Below are positions 18,275 through 26,200 of a DNA stretch of 64,000 nucleotides, one piece after another. The stretch spans positions 248,803-312,802 of the forward strand of contig CACUVI010000023.1 in NCBI GenBank assembly GCA_902725215.1. Reading direction: 5' to 3'. The notes beneath the pieces were generated by a model. The model was not told the DNA's origin. It did not search any database and saw nothing but the letters and a program-made list of their open reading frames with translations. Every line of letters begins with the position of its first letter. Position 1 is the stretch's first letter. A program made the position numbers and the translations under genes. This DNA comes from Rhodospirillaceae bacterium LM-1 (GTDB lineage: Bacteria > Pseudomonadota > Alphaproteobacteria > Rhodospirillales > WMHbin7).

Positions 18275-18316
18275 TTGCAGGTCGACAATCGGAGCGTTTC
18301 AGGCGGGCCTGAATGA
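18275..18316 (+). CDS. Possible 13-codon leader peptide before the receiver-kinase gene
   Basis: A strong AGGAGG (18263-18268) is followed six bases later by TTG and the short frame LQVDNRSVSGGPE. Its TGA overlaps the ATGATG start of the next gene. The next gene has no good ribosome-binding site of its own, so reinitiation after this leader may drive it. The peptide itself is not recognisable. Confidence 0.3.
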   Translation: MQVDNRSVSGGPE

Positions 18317-19257
18317 TGAACGGCCATACGCCTAGCGGTCAGACTCGTTTGCTGGTCGTTGACGACGAAGGTTTCAATCGCGAAATCCTGTCGGTGCTCC
18401 TGGAAAGCGCTGGCTATGCCGTAGATCAGGCGAAGAGCGGTCAGGAAGCGCTGGATCGCATGACCGCCGATCCCGAAGCCTACGACGCCGTGCTGCTGGA
18501 CCGCATGATGCCGGGACTTTCCGGCATGGACGTTCTTCTACAGATGAAGAAGGACCGCAGGCTTCGCCATGTGCCGGTGATCATGCAAACCGCCATTGAT
18601 GGTCAGGAAGAGATCGTCGATGGCATCCGCAACGGCGTTTTCTACTATCTGGTCAAGCCGATCCAGCGCGAGCTTTTGCTGTCGATCACGCAGGCCGCCG
18701 TCTATGATCATTCGCAATATCGCCGACTGATGAGCGAGGTGAAGAAGCACACCGACGCTCTGACGCTGATGAATGACGCTCGGTTCAGATATCGCACGCC
18801 CGTAGAAGCCAATTTGCTGGCCGTCATGTTGGCCAGCGCCGTGCCTGAAGTGCCCTCGTTGGTTTTTGGCCTTTCGGAATTGATGATGAACGCCGTCGAG
18901 CATGGCAATCTAGGCATCAGTTATCAGGAAAAATCCGAGTTGATTGAGAAAAGCGCCTGGGCTGGCGAGATCGAGCGCCGCTTGGCCATGCCCGAGAATC
19001 AGTCGAAATCGGTCGAAGTGGTCTATACGCGCATGCCGCACATGGTGGCCATCACCATCATCGATCAGGGCCAAGGCTTCGATTGGCGTCGCTACATGGA
19101 AATGGACCCGTCTCGCGTTTTCGAGACGCATGGGCGCGGCATAGCGCTTGCCCGCAAGACCGGATTTTCCGCCATCGAATATCAGGATCGCGGCAATGTC
19201 GTGATGGGGTTGGTCGATTTGAACCGCACCTCGCCGTCTGAGCCTGGCACGCCATGA
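18313..19257 (+). CDS. Receiver domain fused to an anti-sigma-type HATPase (RsbW-like kinase)
   Basis: The 314-residue protein begins with a two-component receiver: VVDDEG, phospho-acceptor Asp in AVLLDRMMPGLSG, and Lys in YYLVKP. It ends in an HATPase_c of the RsbW/SpoIIAB class: LVFGLSELMMNAVEHGN N-box, DQGQGFDW G1 box and GRGIALARK G2 box. There is no HisKA domain. It should phosphorylate a STAS protein, with phosphorylation of the receiver switching it on or off. The gene overlaps the next by four bases. Logical partner: the STAS protein at 16367. Confidence 0.88.
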   Translation: MMNGHTPSGQTRLLVVDDEGFNREILSVLLESAGYAVDQAKSGQEALDRMTADPEAYDAVLLDRMMPGLSGMDVLLQMKKDRRLRHVPVIMQTAIDGQEEIVDGIRNGVFYYLVKPIQRELLLSITQAAVYDHSQYRRLMSEVKKHTDALTLMNDARFRYRTPVEANLLAVMLASAVPEVPSLVFGLSELMMNAVEHGNLGISYQEKSELIEKSAWAGEIERRLAMPENQSKSVEVVYTRMPHMVAITIIDQGQGFDWRRYMEMDPSRVFETHGRGIALARKTGFSAIEYQDRGNVVMGLVDLNRTSPSEPGTP

Positions 19258-20813
19258 ACGCCCGCTCGCTGGATCTGATCTTTCTGTCTGCCGGATCGTC
19301 GTCGCCAAAGCCCCCTGCCTTCCTGGGCGAAGTGACCTCCATCGATGGCTTGGCGCCGGGCCTGGAAATGGCGGCCCGGTTGCAGCCGGATGCGATTTTG
19401 ATCGGTCTGTCCTTGTCCGACGCCTTGCCCGTTCATGCCGTGCGCAGATTGGCCGAAATCGTGCCCGACAGCGCCTTGGTGATCTGGGCCAGCCTTGAAC
19501 AGGAAGATCAAGCGCTGGAATTGGTTCAGGCGGGAGCAACCGATTTCGTTCTTTACGATCTGATGGGCGAAGACAACTTGGCGTCCAGGATTGAATACGC
19601 CATTCAACGTCATACGGCGCGCGGATTGTTCCTGCAATCGCTTCAGGTCAAAGGCGTCAAACGCTCCCGTCCCTGGGATTGGGCCTTTGAATTGGGGCCG
19701 GATCTTAAGTTTTGCTGGTTGTCCAAGGAATTTCAGGAACGCCAACACCTGCCCCCGGATATTTTGCTGGGCCGCACGCCCTGGGAAATCGACGAGATCG
19801 AACATGATCCTGATCGTTGGCGCCAGTACATCGCGGATTTTGAGGCGCGCAAGCCGTTCCAGTCGCTGGCTTGCCGGACCAGGGACAGCGACGGTGCAAG
19901 GCGCGCCCTGCGCATGTGGGGCGATCCCGCCTTTTCACCAAGCGGCGAATTTCTGGGCTATGCGGGAACCGGCGTCGATATTTCGAGCGACGTGGAAAGC
20001 ACAACGCGCCTTTCCGACGCCTACGAGCTGTTGAAAGACATGTTCGACGATTTGCAAAATTATCGAGAGCGGCTGGAAGAAGATCTGGAAGCGGCGCGCA
20101 ACAGCCAGCGTGAATTGTTGCCCAAGCAGGAAATGTTGGCCGAGATCGAGGCGGACGCGAAGGTGCGTCTCAATTATTATTTCGAGCCGACCTCGGAACT
20201 GGGGGGCGACATCTGGGGCGTGGTGCCGCTGGGCGGCGGGCGTTTTGCCCTCTATTTGGCGGATTTCTCGGGCCACGGGGTGGCGGCGGCCTTGAACACT
20301 TTCCGCCTGACAACCTTGATTCAGGAACATGACGAGCTTAGGGACGAACCGGCTGCTTATCTGGAAATTCTGAACGCTAGGCTTAAGGAAAATCTGCCCA
20401 CCGGGCAATACGCCACCATGCTTTACGGCATCGTCGATCCTAAGGCGGGGCTGTTTCGCTATGCCGCCGCCGCGTCGCCCCGCCCGCTGGTGGCCGATTT
20501 GAAAGCGGCATCCGTGGAGCCGGGCGAAGGGCGCGGCTTGCCATTGGGCGCCGTTGGCGGCGCAAAATTCCAAGTGAGGGAATTGGCGATCAAGCCGGGA
20601 TCGCTGATCATGCTGGCCAGCGATGCGCTGGCGGAAAGCCCGGATGTCGAAGGCAAGATGCTTGGCAAGGACGGCGTCGCCGAGCTGTTGCGATCCGTGG
20701 CTCAAGAAAAGCGCGGCGAGACCAATGCCTGGAGTCTGCTTGATCCCTTCTTCAAGAAGGTCGAGCGCCCGCTCAAAGACGATCTGACCGTCATCACCTG
20801 TCAGATATTGTAA
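19254..20813 (+). CDS. Pseudo-receiver / PAS / PP2C (SpoIIE-type) phosphatase
   Basis: A 519-residue protein. Residues 1-125 have a receiver-like fold pattern, but the usual phospho-Asp position reads DAILIGLSLS with Gly, so this receiver is probably not phosphorylated. A PAS domain follows (about 140-250, ending GYAGTGVDISSDVE), then a coiled coil and a PP2C-type domain with SELGGDIWG, ADFSGHGVAAAL and the terminal DDLTVITCQI. Such enzymes (RsbU, SpoIIE) dephosphorylate STAS proteins. It overlaps the kinase gene, which supports a kinase/phosphatase pair acting on the same STAS partner. Confidence 0.88.
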   Translation: MNARSLDLIFLSAGSSSPKPPAFLGEVTSIDGLAPGLEMAARLQPDAILIGLSLSDALPVHAVRRLAEIVPDSALVIWASLEQEDQALELVQAGATDFVLYDLMGEDNLASRIEYAIQRHTARGLFLQSLQVKGVKRSRPWDWAFELGPDLKFCWLSKEFQERQHLPPDILLGRTPWEIDEIEHDPDRWRQYIADFEARKPFQSLACRTRDSDGARRALRMWGDPAFSPSGEFLGYAGTGVDISSDVESTTRLSDAYELLKDMFDDLQNYRERLEEDLEAARNSQRELLPKQEMLAEIEADAKVRLNYYFEPTSELGGDIWGVVPLGGGRFALYLADFSGHGVAAALNTFRLTTLIQEHDELRDEPAAYLEILNARLKENLPTGQYATMLYGIVDPKAGLFRYAAAASPRPLVADLKAASVEPGEGRGLPLGAVGGAKFQVRELAIKPGSLIMLASDALAESPDVEGKMLGKDGVAELLRSVAQEKRGETNAWSLLDPFFKKVERPLKDDLTVITCQIL

Positions 20814-20819
20814 TTCTGT

Positions 20820-20849
20820 TTTGCATTAATCGTGACCGATTAATGCAAA
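20820..20849. repeat. Perfect 13-bp inverted repeat after the phosphatase gene
   Basis: The arm TTTGCATTAATCG is mirrored exactly around a TGAC loop, seven bases past the stop codon. The stem is AT-rich, with no T-run on its 3' side on either strand. It may be a terminator-like 3' structure or a protein-binding palindrome. Confidence 0.6.
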
Positions 20850-20850
20850 C

Positions 20851-20936
20851 CTCAGGCGCCGGGCGGGACGCTCCGCATCCCTTGGCTCCCGCTCGCCAGG
20901 AGGCTCGCGCGCGGGCCTTGCCCGCGTTCAGGCGGC
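20851..20936 (+). repeat. Dispersed structured repeat, copy A
   Basis: A GC-rich block starting CTCAGGCGCCGGGCGGGA. It shares a core of about 35 bases with the block at 60152-60233 on the other strand (GCTCCGCAT, CCTTGGCTCCCGC). Its 3' part folds as CGCGGGC-CTT-GCCCGCG (20910-20926). The other copy has a different stem sequence in the same place that still pairs. It lies downstream of the P-type ATPase gene and of the phosphatase gene, and it is noncoding. Confidence 0.6.
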
Positions 20937-20974
20937 AATAAGACATTCCTTTCGCCATCACGACAAGCATTGCT

Positions 20975-23584
20975 CTAATCCTTTTTTCTGCTGGATGAAC
21001 TGTAAAGGAAGTTGCGCGCTGCTTTCTCGATTTCGATGACAATAAACAGGACCAGCGCCGACAAGGCGATCGGACCCCAGGCAGACGGGGGCAGGGATTG
21101 CGTGTGGAAAAATGCCTGCATGAAGGGCATGTAAGTGAATGCCGCCTGGAACAATAGCATGATGGCGATCGAAACCAGAACCGGGCGGCTTCCCAGCAAG
21201 GCTTGCAGCCGCCATGCCGGGGCGTCCAGATAACGCATGTTGAACAGATAGGCGATTTCGCAGGCGACCAGCGTGTTCACCGCTACCGTGCGGGCTTCGT
21301 TCAAGGACGCGCCACTGCCAATGGCGTGCAGATACAGTCCGAAGGTGGCGACGACAACAAAGGCAGTAACAAGAAAAAGGCGCCAGAGCTGAAAAGGCGT
21401 CATAAGCGATTCGTCGGAAGGGCGGGGCGCTCGCAGCATGACGCCCGGCTCGGCCGGTTCGAAGGCCAGCGCCATCGCCAGGGTGATGGCGGTGACCATG
21501 TTCACCCACAAGATTTGCACCGGCGTGATGGGCAATTGCGTGCCCGCCACCACGGCGGCCAGAATGACGAAGGCTTGCGCCATGTTGGTGGGCAGAATAT
21601 AGGCGATGGATTTCTTCAGATTGTCGTAAACGCCGCGCCCTTCCAGAACGGCGTCGGCGATGGTGGCGAAATTGTCGTCGGCCAGAACCATCATGGCGGC
21701 TTCTTTGGCCGCCTCGGTGCCGCTGATTCCCATGGCCACGCCGATATCTGCCTTTTTCAGAGCCGGCGCGTCGTTGACGCCGTCGCCTGTCATCGCCACG
21801 ATTTCGCCCCTGGCCTGAAAGGCCGTGACCAGACGCAGCTTATGTTCGGGCGTTGCGCGCGCCACGATGCGCGTGCTGGCCAGGGCTTGCGCCAGTTCCT
21901 TATCATCCAAACCGTCGATGGCTTTGCCGGTCAGAACCGGGCTGCTGGCATCCAGGCCCATCTGACGGCCGATGGCTCTGGCGGTTTCGGCATGATCTCC
22001 GGTGATCATGCAGACGGAAATGCCTGCTCCCTTGCAGGCCGCCACGGCATCGGTGGCTTCCACCCTGGGTGGATCGATGAGCGCCATCAAGCCCAGGAAC
22101 TCCATATCGTGCATGGCAAGGCTGATATCTGAAGCGCGGGTTGCGACGTCGATATCCGCGCGGGCAAGGGCCAGAACACGCCGCCCGTTGGCCGCTTGCT
22201 CTTGCGCCAGCAGCTCCCATTCTTGCCGTCTGGACGGATCGCACAGCAACAGCACGCTTTCCGGTGCGCCTTTGACGTAAAGGCGCGCTGAGGTCTCGCT
22301 AAAGCCATGCAACGTCGCCATCCGTTTGATCTTTGAATCGAAGGGGATTTCTCCAAGGCGTGGATGGCTGGCGCGAAGCGATTCAGGATCAAGTCCGTTC
22401 TCGATGGCGGCGCGCATCAAGGCTGTTTCCGTGGGGGCGCCCTCGATATGCAGAACGCCATCCACATGGCGGACGGCGGAATCGTTGCAAAGCAGGGCGG
22501 CCTCCAGAAGGGCGCGCTCGCCCAGCGGCGACGGCAGCGTAGCGGCGACCGTCATCTTGTTTTGCGTCAGCGTGCCGGTTTTATCCGAGCAAATGACGGT
22601 GACCGACCCCAAGGTTTCCACGGCGGGAAGACGGCGGATCAACGCCTTGCGCCTAGCCATGCGTCTTACGCCCACCGCCAGGGCGATGGTCAGCACGGCG
22701 GGCAAACCTTCAGGAATGGCGGCCACAGCCAGTCCGACGGCCGCCATGAAGGAATCGTTCAGGCTGAAATCACGGCCCAGCCAGGCCAGAAAGAAAGCAG
22801 CGCCAGACAGAGCCAAAATGGCGAATGCCAGCCAGCGGGCAAAGGCTTCGATGCGGCGCAAGAGGGGCGTGGTCAGGCTTTCAACCGAGGCCAGCAGGGT
22901 GCCGATGCGCCCCATTTCCGTTGCCTGACCGGTCGCCACGGCAACGCCTGTCCCCTGTCCCTGCGTGACCAGCGTTCCGCCATAGGCCATCGAAAAACGT
23001 TCAGCAAGAACCGCATCAACGGCAACCGAAGAATCGGTCTTATCGACGGGAACTGATTCTCCCGTCAGCGCCGCTTCCTCAATCTGAAGGGCGTTGGCTT
23101 TCAACAAGCGCAAATCAGCCGGAACGCGGTCGCCTGCCTTCAGATACAAGATGTCTCCGGGCACTATTTCGGCGGCATCGATTCTGACGATATGGCCATC
23201 GCGTTGAACCAGGGCGGTTTGCGACATCATCTTGGCGATGCTGTCCAGGGCCTGTTCGGCCTTGCCCTCTTGCAGATAGCCGATCACCGCGTTGATCAGC
23301 ACGACGCCGATAATGACTCCGGTATCGATCCAGTTTTCAAGTGCCGCCGTGCCGACCGACGCAGCCAGCAGGACATAGATCAGGACATTGTCGAATTGCT
23401 TAACAAACCGCTTGAGCGCGCTTTCGCGCTTTGTTCTGGCCAGAAGATTGGCGCCGAAACGGGCCAACCTGTCTTTGGCGTCACGGTCGCCAAGGCCGCC
23501 TTGATTCGTCTGGAGAAGTTGAAGCGCCTCATCGGGCGCAAGGGCGTGCCAAGCATGGGATGGCGGCGGCTGGATTTCGGTCAT
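20975..23584 (-). CDS. P-type cation-transporting ATPase (P2A/P2-like)
   Basis: An 869-residue pump with the full P-type layout: N-terminal cation-ATPase domain, actuator loop [12 protein letters not shown], membrane motif [12 protein letters not shown], phosphorylation site [11 protein letters not shown], nucleotide domain [11 protein letters not shown], hinge [21 protein letters not shown], and a C-terminal six-helix region. The PEGLP motif and the lack of heavy-metal domains place it with calcium/sodium/magnesium-type P2 pumps; the ion cannot be decided by eye. The ATG at 23584 is preferred over TTG at 23587. It is convergent with the phosphatase gene and separated by palindromic spacer DNA. 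Confidence 0.92.
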   Translation of the reverse strand: MTEIQPPPSHAWHALAPDEALQLLQTNQGGLGDRDAKDRLARFGANLLARTKRESALKRFVKQFDNVLIYVLLAASVGTAALENWIDTGVIIGVVLINAVIGYLQEGKAEQALDSIAKMMSQTALVQRDGHIVRIDAAEIVPGDILYLKAGDRVPADLRLLKANALQIEEAALTGESVPVDKTDSSVAVDAVLAERFSMAYGGTLVTQGQGTGVAVATGQATEMGRIGTLLASVESLTTPLLRRIEAFARWLAFAILALSGAAFFLAWLGRDFSLNDSFMAAVGLAVAAIPEGLPAVLTIALAVGVRRMARRKALIRRLPAVETLGSVTVICSDKTGTLTQNKMTVAATLPSPLGERALLEAALLCNDSAVRHVDGVLHIEGAPTETALMRAAIENGLDPESLRASHPRLGEIPFDSKIKRMATLHGFSETSARLYVKGAPESVLLLCDPSRRQEWELLAQEQAANGRRVLALARADIDVATRASDISLAMHDMEFLGLMALIDPPRVEATDAVAACKGAGISVCMITGDHAETARAIGRQMGLDASSPVLTGKAIDGLDDKELAQALASTRIVARATPEHKLRLVTAFQARGEIVAMTGDGVNDAPALKKADIGVAMGISGTEAAKEAAMMVLADDNFATIADAVLEGRGVYDNLKKSIAYILPTNMAQAFVILAAVVAGTQLPITPVQILWVNMVTAITLAMALAFEPAEPGVMLRAPRPSDESLMTPFQLWRLFLVTAFVVVATFGLYLHAIGSGASLNEARTVAVNTLVACEIAYLFNMRYLDAPAWRLQALLGSRPVLVSIAIMLLFQAAFTYMPFMQAFFHTQSLPPSAWGPIALSALVLFIVIEIEKAARNFLYSSSSRKKD

Positions 23585-23596
23585 CAAACCTGCTGA

Positions 23597-24001
23597 TCAG
23601 TGGAGGGTGTCGAGAATCCGATTTTCCAGCCTTGAGACCCGGATGTAAAGGTTCAGACTTCTGTCCATCAGGCTTTTCAGGGATTTAGGCAAATCCTCTG
23701 TGTAATTTACAAGATCGCGCAGGCAAATTTCTTGCGCCCCCAGACGGTTGTCGGGCTTGAACGCCTCGTCCAAGGAGATCTCTCCAATGGCTACGGCGCG
23801 TTGCATCAACAGCCAAGCCATCACCTGTGTGAGGCGCGAGGTGACGCGCATGGATTCACAAGAGACCCCCAGCCGACCGGCCAAGCCAAGACGCTGGCGG
23901 TCCCTGGGTTCGACATAGGCCACATAGTTGCGGGCCTCTTCCACCAGGGACAAGGCTTCGTCATAGGTGCGGCTGAAGAAGACTGGCTGGATGCTGGCCA
24001 T
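23597..24001 (-). CDS. rcdA: RcdA/DUF1465 family, regulator of CtrA degradation
   Basis: The 134-residue product has the DUF1465 pattern: FFSRTYDEALSLVEEARNYV, then ESMRVTSRLTQVMAWLLMQR and AVAIGEISLDEA, ending in a helix with YIRVSRLENRI. In Caulobacter, RcdA is an adaptor that helps ClpXP degrade the cell-cycle regulator CtrA. The start ATG at 24001 gives the conserved opening; the longer frame upstream is cysteine/arginine-rich and unlike the family. Transcribed ahead of the P-type ATPase with 12 bases between them. The presence of this gene supports an alphaproteobacterial source. Confidence 0.85.
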   Translation of the reverse strand: MASIQPVFFSRTYDEALSLVEEARNYVAYVEPRDRQRLGLAGRLGVSCESMRVTSRLTQVMAWLLMQRAVAIGEISLDEAFKPDNRLGAQEICLRDLVNYTEDLPKSLKSLMDRSLNLYIRVSRLENRILDTLH

Positions 24002-24160
24002 CCCGGCTCTCCTTGTCCCCGAAAAACAGGATAGGCGTCTGCTGGTTAACTGGCATGTAAGAATTCTCCGTCGAAAAAAAAGAGGGGACTTGACGCAAAA
24101 ATAAACCGCACTAGATCCCATCACGGACGGTTGCCCTGTCGGGGGCCGACCAGACGATCA

Positions 24161-24190
24161 ACCCCATGTTGCTTCATCAGGAGGATATGG
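24161..24190 (+). promoter_or_regulatory. Candidate ROSE-like RNA thermometer in the hsp20 leader
   Basis: TTGCT (24169-24173) faces the Shine-Dalgarno AGGA (24179-24182) across a five-base loop. It pairs in the way described for ROSE elements, with one unpaired G. An outer CCAT (24164-24167) can pair with ATGG (24187-24190), further hiding the site. ROSE elements open on heating to allow translation of small heat-shock genes. Confidence 0.5.
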
Positions 24191-24192
24191 TT

Positions 24193-24675
24193 ATGCAACC
24201 CTTTGATCTTTCTCCCTTGTTCCGCTCTGGCATCGGATTTGACCATCTTGAGCGGCTGCTCGACAGCGCACGCCGTTTGGATGACCAGACTTTTGCCTAC
24301 CCCCCCTACAACATCGAAAAGACCAGCGAGGAAGGCTATCGCATCAGCATGGCGGTGGCCGGTTTCTCGACCGAGGATCTCGACATCACGGCCAAGGAAA
24401 ATCTGCTGGTGATCTCGGGCAAGGCCCGCAAAGAAGCCGAACCGGCGCAGTATCTGCATCGCGGCATTGCCGGGCGCTCGTTCGAACGGCGCTTCGAACT
24501 GGCCGATCACATCAAGGTGATCGGAGCGAGGCTGGCCGATGGCCTGCTGCATGTCGATTTGATGCGTGAAGTCCCTGAAAGCCTGAAGCCCCGCACGATC
24601 TCAATTCAAACGGGCGTCGATGGGCAGCCCAAGGTGATCGAGGGCAAGAAGGCGATAGAAAGCAAGGCGGCTTAA
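24193..24675 (+). CDS. Small heat-shock protein, Hsp20/IbpA family
   Basis: Hsp20 proteins hold unfolding proteins in a refoldable state for DnaK/ClpB. The 160-residue protein opens MQPFDLSPLFRSGIGFDHLERLLD, as in IbpA-like proteins, and has the alpha-crystallin core YNIEKTSEEGYRISMAVAGF to HRGIAGRSFERRFELADHI. The family's GL(L)HVDL end appears as DGLLHVDL. The ATG at 24193 sits eight bases after AGGAGG; an ATG at 24187 is too close. Heat control is likely through the leader hairpin. A good intrinsic terminator follows. Confidence 0.94.
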   Translation: MQPFDLSPLFRSGIGFDHLERLLDSARRLDDQTFAYPPYNIEKTSEEGYRISMAVAGFSTEDLDITAKENLLVISGKARKEAEPAQYLHRGIAGRSFERRFELADHIKVIGARLADGLLHVDLMREVPESLKPRTISIQTGVDGQPKVIEGKKAIESKAA

Positions 24676-24687
24676 GCCGCTTTGCAC

Positions 24688-24715
24688 GGGGGGAGGGCGC
24701 AGCCTTCCCCCTTTT
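24688..24715 (+). terminator. Intrinsic terminator after hsp20
   Basis: A nine-pair G/C stem (24689-24697 with 24703-24711, one G-T pair) with loop CGCAG is followed by TTTTCTATTT. It lies 13 bases after the hsp20 stop and abuts the end of the convergent lipoprotein gene. Confidence 0.85.
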
Positions 24716-25126
24716 CTATTTGCCGATCCCAAATGTACCGAAAATGTCTGTATTGGTGTCCGGACGCTCAATGTCGGGCAGGCCGGAAGTTTGGCTGGGC
24801 AGATATCGACTTTTGTTGCCCAGGCTCTGGTCGGGGTTCAGGCAGACGAAACTGGCCAAGTGGGGGACCGTCAGTCGGCACTGCCAGCGCTGATATCCTA
24901 GATAATGCGCCGTCTTTTGACCCTTGGCGCACTCTTCTGCAGCCATTTTCTTCAATGTTTCCAGGCTATCGCCCTTGCTAAAGCAGATGGTTACCTGATC
25001 GTACAAGGCCTTCGAGCGCCCCGTCTTGCCCAGATCGGGGATTTCGACAAAAGGTTCAGGCCTGGAACAGGCGGCCAAAGCCAGAAAAAGGGCCAGAAGG
25101 CAGAGGCGCGAGCCTTGAAAGGTCAT
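24716..25126 (-). CDS. Small lipoprotein of unknown function
   Basis: The ATG at 25126 opens a 136-residue protein with a lipoprotein signal (LCLLALFLALAAC; lipobox LAAC near residue 20). It should be lipid-anchored, probably in the outer membrane. The mature part is about 115 residues with three further cysteines (ICFSKGDS, EECAKG, WQCRLT, FVCLN) and a TVPHLASFVCLNPD segment. I do not recognise a family. Its 3' end meets the hsp20 terminator. Confidence 0.72.
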   Translation of the reverse strand: MTFQGSRLCLLALFLALAACSRPEPFVEIPDLGKTGRSKALYDQVTICFSKGDSLETLKKMAAEECAKGQKTAHYLGYQRWQCRLTVPHLASFVCLNPDQSLGNKSRYLPSQTSGLPDIERPDTNTDIFGTFGIGK

Positions 25127-25264
25127 GGAGGGAGCCACCAAGTCATTATCCAGTCCTTATGTAACCAACGTTGATAATGTAGAAAAGAGTTAATTCTGCC
25201 TGTTGCCAGAAGGGGCGGGGCTGTTTACCATCCTGAAAAGCCTGAAACACGAGGGAGTTGCGGC

Positions 25265-26200
25265 ATGTCCGAACCAAAAAAACGCTTTCGTCTGGTAACT
25301 CGCAGCGATTTCGATGGCCTAGTTTGCGCCGTCCTCCTGAAGGAACTGGATTTGATCGATGACATCAAATTCGTTCATCCCAAGGATATGCAGGACGGAA
25401 AGGTCGAGATAAACGGGGGCGACATCACGACCAACCTGCCTTATGTCGATGGCGTGCATCTGGCTTTCGACCACCACCTTTCGGAAACGATCCGAGTGGG
25501 GCGCAAGGAAAATCACATCATCTCGCCCGATGCGCCATCGGCGGCGCGCGTGGTCTATGATTACTATGGCGGCAAGGCCCGTTTTCCCCATATCGCCGAC
25601 GACATGATGGAAGCGGTGGATCAAGGAGACTCGGCTCAATTCTCGGTCGATGAAATCCTGCATCCCAAGGGCTGGCCGCTTCTGAATTATCTGATGGATG
25701 CCCGCACGGGATTGGGGCGCTTCAAGGAATTCAGGGTTTCCAATTATCAATTGATGATGGATCTGATCGCCTATTGCCGCAATCACAATATCGACGAAAT
25801 CGTGGCGTTGCCTGACGTCAAGGAACGGGTCGAGTTGTATTTCGAGCATGAACCCAAGTTCAAGGATCAGATCAAGCGTTGCTCGACCGTGCATGGCAAT
25901 CTGGTGGTGCTGGATTTGCGCAATGAAGACGTCATCTATTGCGGCAACCGTTTCATGATCTATGCGCTGTTCCCCCAGTGCAACATCTCGATCCATGTGC
26001 TGTGGGGATTCAAGCAGCAGAACACCGTGTTCGCCATCGGCCATTCGATCGTCAATCGCACGTCGAAAACCAATGTTGGCCCCTTGTGTCTGCAATATGG
26101 CGGCGGCGGCCACGAAAAGGCCGGAACCTGCCAGGTGGCCAATGAGGACGCCGAGACGAAGCTGGCCGAGATTGTAAAAAAGATCACGGCCGACGGGTAA
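25265..26200 (+). CDS. DHH superfamily phosphoesterase
   Basis: A 311-residue enzyme with the DHH/DHHA1 layout. TRSDFDGLVCAVLL (motif with the first metal-binding Asp) comes first, then the FDHHLSE signature, and a C-terminal GGGGHEKAGTC that binds the phosphate end of the substrate. These proteins cut phosphodiester bonds in oligonucleotides, cyclic dinucleotides or polyphosphate, and which of these this protein attacks is not visible. The ATG has GGGAG upstream. It is followed without spacing by zapE, so the two are probably co-transcribed. Given the many c-di-GMP genes around, a pGpG-type nanoRNase role is tempting but only inferred. Confidence 0.82.
   Translation: MSEPKKRFRLVTRSDFDGLVCAVLLKELDLIDDIKFVHPKDMQDGKVEINGGDITTNLPYVDGVHLAFDHHLSETIRVGRKENHIISPDAPSAARVVYDYYGGKARFPHIADDMMEAVDQGDSAQFSVDEILHPKGWPLLNYLMDARTGLGRFKEFRVSNYQLMMDLIAYCRNHNIDEIVALPDVKERVELYFEHEPKFKDQIKRCSTVHGNLVVLDLRNEDVIYCGNRFMIYALFPQCNISIHVLWGFKQQNTVFAIGHSIVNRTSKTNVGPLCLQYGGGGHEKAGTCQVANEDAETKLAEIVKKITADG

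Noticed and set aside
20910..20926. Terminator of the P-type ATPase gene
   Set aside because: The stem is strong, but no T-run follows on the minus strand and the stem belongs to the dispersed repeat; kept as part of that repeat.
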